From contig BFEA01000012.1 in assembly GCA_003427395.1 (NCBI GenBank), positions 550,147 to 573,960 of the forward strand: a stretch of DNA of 23,814 nucleotides, in the 5' to 3' direction. The notes below the pieces were generated by a model that was not told where the DNA came from, did no database searches, and saw only the letters and a list, made by a program, of their open reading frames with translations. This document shows positions 17,435 to 23,814 of the stretch, piece after piece. Both the position numbers and the translations under genes were made by a program. Each line of letters starts with the position of its first letter. The stretch's first letter is position 1. This DNA is from Chara braunii (taxonomy: Eukaryota; Streptophyta; Charophyceae; Charales; Characeae).

Positions 17435-18241
17435 CTAGTCCCGTTCTCGCATTCGTGGTCCTTCCGGTTCGGTAGGCTCCTCGAATAGTTGAGCCACCCC
17501 TGTTAAATAATTCTCCCCTATCTCGATTTCCCTTTGGATTATGCGTTCGTACCTCGTCCAGTCTAGCCGGGGCGCACAAAACATCAGGATGTGGATGACT
17601 TCTAGTAATTCGTGGGCCCTATTTCCCCAGAACGGTCCGTGCTCCACAGCGACATCGTAGAACATCCCAATGGTATAGGAGGGAAAGTGGATTGCCTAAA
17701 CTATCGCCGAGTCTGCCAGCTCCCGCGCCCTTGCGAGGCTTCCGAAGACGAGGTCTATCATGAAACGGGGCACTTGACACCTCAGCGGTGTGGTCGGTGC
17801 CCTGAACTCCCTCCAACCTCCCATTTCCACCCGGGTTAGTAAGCCTACATTCCTTCTTCCCCTGACCGATTGTCCTATCCGGGTCAACGTCCGGGCGGCC
17901 CTTTGAAAGACCGGTGCCAGCTCGTGACCTTGTGCTATCTCTACCCCCAACGAGTCCCAACCGATCTCAGGCAGATACATGGTCCCGGTAACTTCCAGAT
18001 TGGAGAACAAATCGTCTTTTGGGTCCTTTGTTGAGATTTATCCCTGTCCACCGACATTCTACCAACATGAAGGCGGCGTCTCTTTCCAAAGTCACGGCCC
18101 ACCATTCTGTGTCGAACCCCCGATAGGTAGAACTCGACGGGAGGGATACTTTCCATCGTCCCAGGCCGGTTCGGGGTACCGGGGCTGGCGTTCCATTCGC
18201 ACACGGGGCTGATGTTCCACTCGCTCACGTCTTGCTGCCAT
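17435..18241 (-). pseudogene. Paralogue copy 1 of a four-member unknown family
   Basis: No known family recognised. Reading starts at ATG 18241 (MAARRERVEHQPR). The coherent frame shifts near 18150 into KVSLPSSSTYRGFDTEWWAV and TLERDAAFMLVECRWTG. It shifts back near 18030 into LFSNLEVTGTMYLPEIGWDS and then VEMGGWREFRAP and PRFMIDLVFGSLARARELA. A TAG follows at 17698-17696, then VEHGPFWGNRAHELLEVI and RIIQREIEIGENYLTGVAQL. These pieces align with copies 2-4 in order, which is how the shifts were located. Conserved landmarks are a beta-rich N-terminal half, a P-x-F-[ILM] segment and the GPFxxNxAxEL block about 70 residues from the end. It is the copy nearest gag. Confidence 0.7.
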
Positions 18242-18366
18242 TGTTACCTTGGTGATTCCCTGCATAGTCCACATAAAAAGGGTTACAACCAATCTTCGGA
18301 ATCTGCCCACCTACTGTCTCCCTTACCCTTCGTGTTTTCATCTCTCTTTTCTAGTCCCAACTATCC

Positions 18367-19152
18367 CTATATACCCCCGGGAGCAGTAGCCTCCTCTGGT
18401 TGTTTGTACCGCCGGTAGAGATCATCTATGTAGGTCGCGCCCCGACCTACCTCTCACCGGATGACTCTCCACATCGTCTCATCACTTATTTGTGGGACCC
18501 CTGGCCTAGCATTTACCGCTGCTCGTAGAATGCAAAGCACCTCGCGCCCTTGTTCGTCCCCGAAAGGCCCCATCTCTAGGAAGGCTCGATAGTATTCACG
18601 ATATATTAATGCTTCGTCAAAGTTTAGCCTAGTTACGGCAGTCACCGCCTGCTCCATTCGTCCTATGCCTCCCATTCGTCTTAGCAGGAAGGGTGGTAGA
18701 CTCATCCGTATGATCTCATTTGGCAGCTCGAAAACCTCCACCGCGGCGACTCTTACCTCTGTCGTTACGTCATCTCGTTCCGGGTCTGCAAACTCAAACC
18801 CCTTCCGCCAGGTTATTTGCCATGCCCCTTCGAACATTCGCACGGGGTCATCCCCGGAAGCCAAAGCAATCCCAAAGGTCCGCCATCCCTCTTCTGACAG
18901 GTGTAAGGATCCCGTCGCATGTACATGCCCTGGGAGGTTTAAGTCTACGCCCCCGAACTCCCCTCTCGCACGCCATTCCACCTCCACTACTAGGTACACT
19001 GTATCTTCCACCAACTCTACCCCCACCCAGTCCATTACCGGATTGCTTACCGCATTTCTTGTTGGCAGGCTTATTTCGACCCTGCCGTCTGATATTCTTG
19101 GTGGCAGGATCCCACGAGATCTATCCTCCCAGAACGTCATTCGCCGGGCCAT
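18367..19152 (-). pseudogene. Paralogue copy 2 of a four-member unknown family
   Basis: Best preserved copy. From ATG 19152 (MARRMTFWEDRSRGILPP) the frame is open to a TGA at 18456-18454, which follows ISDETMWRVIR. The same frame then continues with EVGRGATYIDDLYRRYKQPE to a TAG at 18369-18367. That tail aligns with the C-termini of copies 1, 3 and 4 (ENYLTGVAQLFEE, SYVDDVFKLFEAL, TFLDGVRELVYDE). The TGA therefore looks like a premature stop at a position that is Arg in copies 1 and 3 (CGA to TGA fits). Landmarks include RVEISLPTRNAV, MDWVGVELVEDTVYLVVEVE, SEEGWRTFGIALASGDD, SLPPFLLRRMGG and YYRAFLEMGPFGDEQGREVL. An upstream in-frame start at 19200 is possible; 19152 is chosen because M-A-R matches the other copies. 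Confidence 0.75.
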
Positions 19153-19456
19153 CTCGCAATATCTTCTTTCCTGCTTTCTTAGTCTGATTGCTGCACCCAC
19201 CGAGATTCCATGCCTTTCGTGTTTTAGTCTTTCAACCTTCTCTACTTATCGTACACTGGTTTTTGCCGCTATCCCAGCTCATACACGTTCAATTCTACCC
19301 CCCCCCATTTTCCAGTTGCTGTCACTTCCCCCTTGTTTCGATCCTTATGCACCATTTACGGTTTAATGTACACACTCCCTTTCTTATGTTACACCTCAAT
19401 TCACAAACACCCTCCATGCTCAGGCTTTTTCGCGGTGTTTGATCCCTTGGCCTCAT
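19153..19456 (-). other. Spacer between paralogue copies 3 and 2
   Basis: 304 bases with no recognised gene, including a C-run near 19299. Just upstream of copy 2 it contains GCAGGAAAGAAGATATTG, resembling the sequence before copy 3. Confidence 0.4.
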
Positions 19457-20212
19457 TCAGTCGAACCACAGTGCCTCAAATAGTTTAAAGACATCGTCTA
19501 CGTAGGAGGGCGCGGCCGCCGCCTCCCGACTAACTATGGCGCCCCAAGACTCCACCTCTACTTCTAGGCGGTAATTCCTGCCTATTCTTAGGACGATGAT
19601 GACTTCCTCGGCTTTATCTGTGTAGAAGGGCCCATATTTCAATGAGAGTCTATAGAACTCCTCAGTCAGCCAGACACACTCTATATGCATCTTTCTCATG
19701 GAGTGGGCTACTTTTAAAATGTGCTCAAACCCCCCAAACCACTCGGCTATGAATTCCGGTACCCAAGCCGTTATCCGTAGACTTGGAGGCTTAAGTTCCT
19801 TCCATCCTCCCATCACAACTCTGCTACTAACTTCGTCCCATCCCTCGTTGGCGAACAACTTGCCTTCCTTTCGGGTTCGGGCCTCTGCATCCCCTAGAAG
19901 CCACATCGGGTCCTGTCTCATTGCTAACATGGTGCAAAACAGGTGTCATCTATCCTCGAAAAGGACAATCATTCCAACTGACTCTACCTTGCCTTCTGCT
20001 ATATCATCCCAACCTTCCTCTTCCCTTATCGGGTTCCAAATCCGCTCTATCCATACATATGACAAGTCACGGGCAACCTCAAACCCAATCCTGTCGCACG
20101 TGGTCCCTCTTTATCCGTTCCCTATTGGTATAGGTATTTCTATTCCTCCTCTAAGTCGTCGTGGTTCCCAGCATTTGAAGGTGTATTCCATCATTCTTTC
20201 TTCTCTAGTCAT
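19457..20212 (-). pseudogene. Paralogue copy 3 of a four-member unknown family
   Basis: 252 codons in one frame from ATG 20212 (MTREERMMEYTFKCWEPRR) with two in-frame stops. The first is a TAA after EIPIPIGNG, the second a TGA after MIVLFEDR. The TGA column is Trp in copies 1 and 2 (EIGWDS, EEGWRT), so TGG to TGA is likely. After it the frame is open for more than 157 codons: MLAMRQDPMWLLGDAEAR, VVMGGWKELKPPSLRI, VPEFIAEWFGGFEHIL, FYRLSLKYGPFYTDKAEEVI, ending YVDDVFKLFEALWFD. VVMGGWKEL matches VEMGGWREF of copy 1 closely, so copies 1 and 3 seem to be the nearest pair in that region. Only 72 bases separate it from copy 4. Confidence 0.75.
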
Positions 20213-20284
20213 CTTTCTCTTTCCTGCATAATATCAGGCCACCCGCCCTTCCTAAATTAAGTTTCCCCACCCCTTTTAGAAGTC

Positions 20285-21088
20285 TCAGTCCTCTATCTCT
20301 TCATCTTCGTCTTCATCACTGAAGTCGTCCTCCTCGTCGTATACCAACTCCCTTACCCCATCTAAAAACGTCTCCCCTATTGCCACATTCTTGTAGACTA
20401 TCCCCCAATGCACAACACTAGGGACGAATATATTGTCTATGCTAAGGCAGTTTAGTATCTCGGTCAGCTCATCCGCCCAGTTCCCCTCGAACGGCCCCAT
20501 CTCTACTGATAACCGAAAGAAATCTTGCCTAGCGCATTGGTATAGCCCGAGGTTCGTCATGGACTGACATATTCGCACTAGCCTGCTCCGAGTTTCGAAA
20601 ACCGCATCCACTAGGAAGGGGGGCAACACACATGGCATAGTTCTTACGGGTCGCCTCATGCTTCCTCTATCCCTAAGTTTCACCCGTACGTCTACCTTTT
20701 CCATTTCCATTTCCCTCTGTTGACATGCAGCCCACATAACCTCTGCTTCTGCCTTCCTAAACAAGTCGTCCGGCGTATTCCCGAGTGTCAACTCTATGAT
20801 TATAGCTTTCTCCCCATCTTGCGACAAGTAGACCCACCCCCGGGCTTCTACTGTCCCTCGGAATTCCAAATTCATTAAACTTGGTGACAATCTCGTCAAG
20901 CTGACGTTAGTCCATATTGTTTATATCCAAAGGAAAGCATCCTCTCCTTCTAGCATTACCGTTTGATATGCCGGTTCAAGGTCTGTCCACGTTCCATTTT
21001 CCGGGAGGACGACCGATACTCCTTCCTTTATATCTACTGGCATTTCCGGGCCGCTAGTATAGATCGGAGAAGACAACCATCGCGCCAT
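20285..21088 (-). pseudogene. Paralogue copy 4 of a four-member unknown family
   Basis: 268 codons in one frame from ATG 21088 (MARWLSSPIYTSGPEMPVDI), broken by one TAA after EGEDAFLWI. That column is Glu in the other three copies (VVEVEW, LVECRW, WIERIW). The rest is open: LEFRGTVEARGWVYLSQDGE, TMPCVLPPFLVDAVFETRSR, FFRLSVEMGPFEGNWADELT, VAIGETFLDGVRELV, and an extra acidic tail (DEEDDFSDEDEDEEIED) that the other copies lack. The P-P-F-L-V and GPFxxNxADEL blocks are the clearest shared signatures. It is the first gene of the minus-strand series. Confidence 0.75.
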
Positions 21089-23814
21089 CTTGTTTTCAGC
21101 ACCCGACCCATGTTTTCATAAAAAGAGCATCAACCGGTCTTTTTGGTCAGGTCAACCCTTGCCCTAGATGAGAATTATTTCAGACCCCTCATCAAGGTCT
21201 TCCTATTTTACCTCCCCATTCCTAAGTACCTCCTTCCCATAATTCCCTCGGCCGGCCATCTATTTGCCCACATTCTTTCTCTTGGTTTCATTCCAACTGA
21301 CCTCTATCCTTCTTCCTTCCAATTATCTCTCACTCGTGCGGACTTAGATGGGGGGGGGGATAGACTTAGAAATATGTCCCGTCCAACAGTCCGAACTCAA
21401 TCAATTTTTATAGAGGGGGAACACATAAAAAATCAGGCAACCTCACATACGGGCCGATCATCTCCTCACCGGCCATCCCCAATATGGTGTCTCCGTTGGT
21501 ACTATCGGTAGAGTTTTATGCCATACCTCAAGCGCAACTCAACCGTCGTGAGCGCGGTACCCAGGTCTCGGCAAGGCATTCGCTCTTTCCTCCTTACCCA
21601 GAATACCTCATCCCGTCGCTTTACACATCGATATCGACACCGAGGGTTACCTCGAGTGCCTAAATACAGGGACAAAGTTAGCAGTCCGGGCATTCACTTC
21701 CATCGGTCCGACAAGAATCATCCTTTCTCAAAACCATGTTACGAGAGGCTATTAATCGTCTCCGAGACTCCGTCTTTGTCCACATGCAGTGGTACTCCCT
21801 CCGCTAGCCAACAGGCTAAGCCCCGCCTGAGGAGATTTCACACCCCGTCCAGCAGATCATCGAGTCGAAGCCTGTCACAGCTCGAACAAGAATGCTACTA
21901 ATCAACCGACGTGACAAACTCCCGTCCGACAGCTCGGTGGCCTGACCTCCACATACGAACACACGGCAGCCTACAAAAGAGAACGACGTTTCACAACCCG
22001 CATTGGCCAGTGCAGACCAATCCTTTCCTTCCGAAAGGCAGGACGCTCGAATCCCATCATGCAAACACAAGTCCCAAGTGAGACACACATAGTACAAGTG
22101 GCATTCCCTTGGTGCATCCAGCGCTTTCTACCCATAACTTATAGATTTTCTCTCAGGGCAATGAGTGTCACTCCCCCTACTTTCATACATAGTGGTTGGT
22201 TCCTTCTCGTGAGAATCTTCAAGGGTGAGCTAGTTTTCCTTGGAGTCCAGCAACTCCCTTCATTTCTCTTCTCTTCACTTGTCTGTTCTTTCATAGGGTA
22301 GGATTGTTCTTTCTTGATGACCTGTTGTGTTCATAACTTCATATTGGTTTCTTCAATCATCAAAAAGGTCCAAAGTGCATAGGCCCGCTTAGCTCAAAGA
22401 AGAAGGGGAAAAAACCCATTCGGTCGGATCACTCCGCCATGGGATTTTTATTGGAACCTGGTCTAAGCCAAGCACCAACCGCCTGCCAGGTAACCGGAGT
22501 CCTTCTTTCATACGAAGAGGAATGGTCGCTCTGCGACTTGCCCAAGGCTTCCCCGGACTGGCGAACACCAACACCGGACGAAGGAGGGTTAGAGTCATTC
22601 CTCAAAGGAACGGCTGATCAAATGCATAGCATGCATGTTATACCTTCAGGCCTGGTCATGCCATGCGCCCAGCCTCCCTCAAATCTGATTTCTCACAAGG
22701 GAAAGAGCAAACACAAGTCCATTTTCCTTATCTTTGGTTATGTACACGTCAATGCGTCGGACGCCCCCCTCGGAATCGTAAGGGTCAGCTTAACCCCATG
22801 CCCGTCATCTCCACCACTTTTGTAGGGCCAAACCCCAGTAGACTTTCGAGCCTTAGTCGATCCCACTGCGGATCCCAGTTGGCTCGGCCCACCCATGCTC
22901 ATGCTCGGGGGGCGGGCTGTTCGTCCCGAGGTCACCCCCACCTAGTGCTTTGAGATGGATGAGGGTGGGCCATCGCGCGAAGAGCTTTGACATTGGGGAT
23001 GTAGCTTAGCCCTCACGCCAGGTGGTAATCTTTCTGGTTGTTCCGTAACGCTGATTTTTTTTGCTTCTTTGTTGTGTTCTCATACAATTGCTCCTTCCAA
23101 TACGTAGGCAGTCCAAGGATTCTTTGAGCGTTTTCTCTTCTCTTGTGCATAGGCTAAGCGTCATCCTTTGGCCACGCACCATTTCCCTAAGCAATGTGGC
23201 TATATGGCGTCATCGGGGTGCGGCGAAGCCGTCCTCCCCCTCGCCTCACCGCATCCATCGGGTTTCACAATTTGCTGTTTTCCTTATTGAAGTGGGCCTC
23301 TTAGTCTTTTTGGGGTCCTTATATGCATGCACGCATAACATCACAATTCCTTGGTAAGATTGCACTCTCAATCACACTTCCAAGTCTCAAGCGCAAAAGT
23401 CATTATGATGGGTTGACTCTATGTCAAGGGTCCCATAGCCCCTTCGTCCCCTTTTTCTTTTCCTCTTAATGCCCGGTTCCTCTTGTCTCTATCTCGCTCA
23501 AGGCATTTCTAGCCATTACTCACCTGCACAATCCCACACAAGCAAAAAGATTCATATAATGTCCCCCGTTAGGGGTCAACACATAGGCCTTCCCACATGT
23601 CTAACTTTTCAAATTCCTTGGCTGCTCTTTGTTCCCTCTTGTTGCTCAATCAGCCCATTTTCTTCTTATAGTCATGCAGTCGGGGAAATGGTTGAGTCAA
23701 ACTGACCTCTCGTTCAACTTATGCTTCCTTCCGGATCCCGTCTTTCTCCCACGTTTTCAAACGTCCTTTCTTTTGCCTTCTTGGTGGCACAAGGGACCGA
23801 CTATCCTCCCCTTG
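21089..23814. other. No recognised gene
   Basis: 2.7 kb upstream (in element orientation) of the paralogue array. Open frames at 21518-21901 (+) and 22439-22825 (+) lack motifs, repeats or family resemblance I can name. A run of ten G lies at 21350-21359. TGGTGTCTCCGTTGG at 21485-21499 loosely resembles a primer-binding site for a + strand element, but no LTR end is evident before it. I found no match here to the candidate LTR at 8663-9391. Confidence 0.4.

Noticed and set aside
17435-21088. Organelle-type U-to-C RNA editing as an explanation for the in-frame stops
   Set aside because: This is nuclear retroelement sequence, pol and copy 1 also have frameshifts that editing cannot repair, and one stop replaces a Glu codon, which U-to-C editing would not restore.
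17435-21088. Paralogue family as envelope-like genes
   Set aside because: No signal peptide, transmembrane segment or cysteine pattern is visible in any copy, and the position 5' of gag is wrong for env.
21485-21499. Primer-binding-site-like TGGTGTCTCCGTTGG on the + strand
   Set aside because: The match to an Asp-tRNA type site needs a two-base insertion, no LTR end precedes it, and the following + frame shows no gag features.
1-23814. tRNA or rRNA genes
   Set aside because: I scanned for cloverleaf-like box sequences and ribosomal core motifs by eye and saw none. A covariance-model scan would be more sensitive.

Overview
This is eukaryotic nuclear DNA, most likely from the green plant lineage. 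It is dominated by a decayed Ty3/gypsy-type LTR retrotransposon on the minus strand and by many unrelated tandem-repeat arrays. The RT active site is followed by the residues NPIKG, unlike the ILIFS-type sequence of most flowering-plant elements. From memory of similar proteins I suspect a streptophyte alga such as Chara, but the sequence alone does not prove this.

Layout by + coordinates. 1-1600: an 80-bp tandem repeat (4 copies), a 91-bp tandem repeat (about 10 copies) and a GAA/GAG-rich tract. 1998-4700: pyrimidine-rich, gene-free DNA packed with perfect or near-perfect hairpins, many built on a GCAGTCCG/CGGACTGC core, with internal block duplications. 4774-4877: a 26-bp repeat (4 copies). 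5590-6180 (minus): remnant of a cytosine-C5 DNA methyltransferase. 6310-8662: three more tandem arrays (about 63, 55 and 40 bp). 8663-9391: a candidate LTR, weakly supported. 9393-10055 (minus): an acidic accessory ORF. 10696-15090 (minus): pol, in the order protease, reverse transcriptase, RNase H, integrase when read 5' to 3', broken by in-frame stops and frameshifts. 15091-17010 (minus): an uninterrupted 639-codon gag with a CCHC zinc knuckle. 17435-21088 (minus): four tandem, diverged paralogues of one unrecognised gene of about 250-268 codons, each carrying at least one disablement. 21089-23814: nothing recognised.

Everything that looks coding lies on the minus strand, in the order four paralogues, gag, pol, acidic ORF, repeats, methyltransferase remnant. 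The simplest reading is one large retroelement with extra genes both 5' of gag and 3' of integrase, now inactive. I could not find a pair of LTRs, so whether the paralogue array and the methyltransferase remnant belong to the element is inference. The four-copy family is the best candidate for something undescribed.
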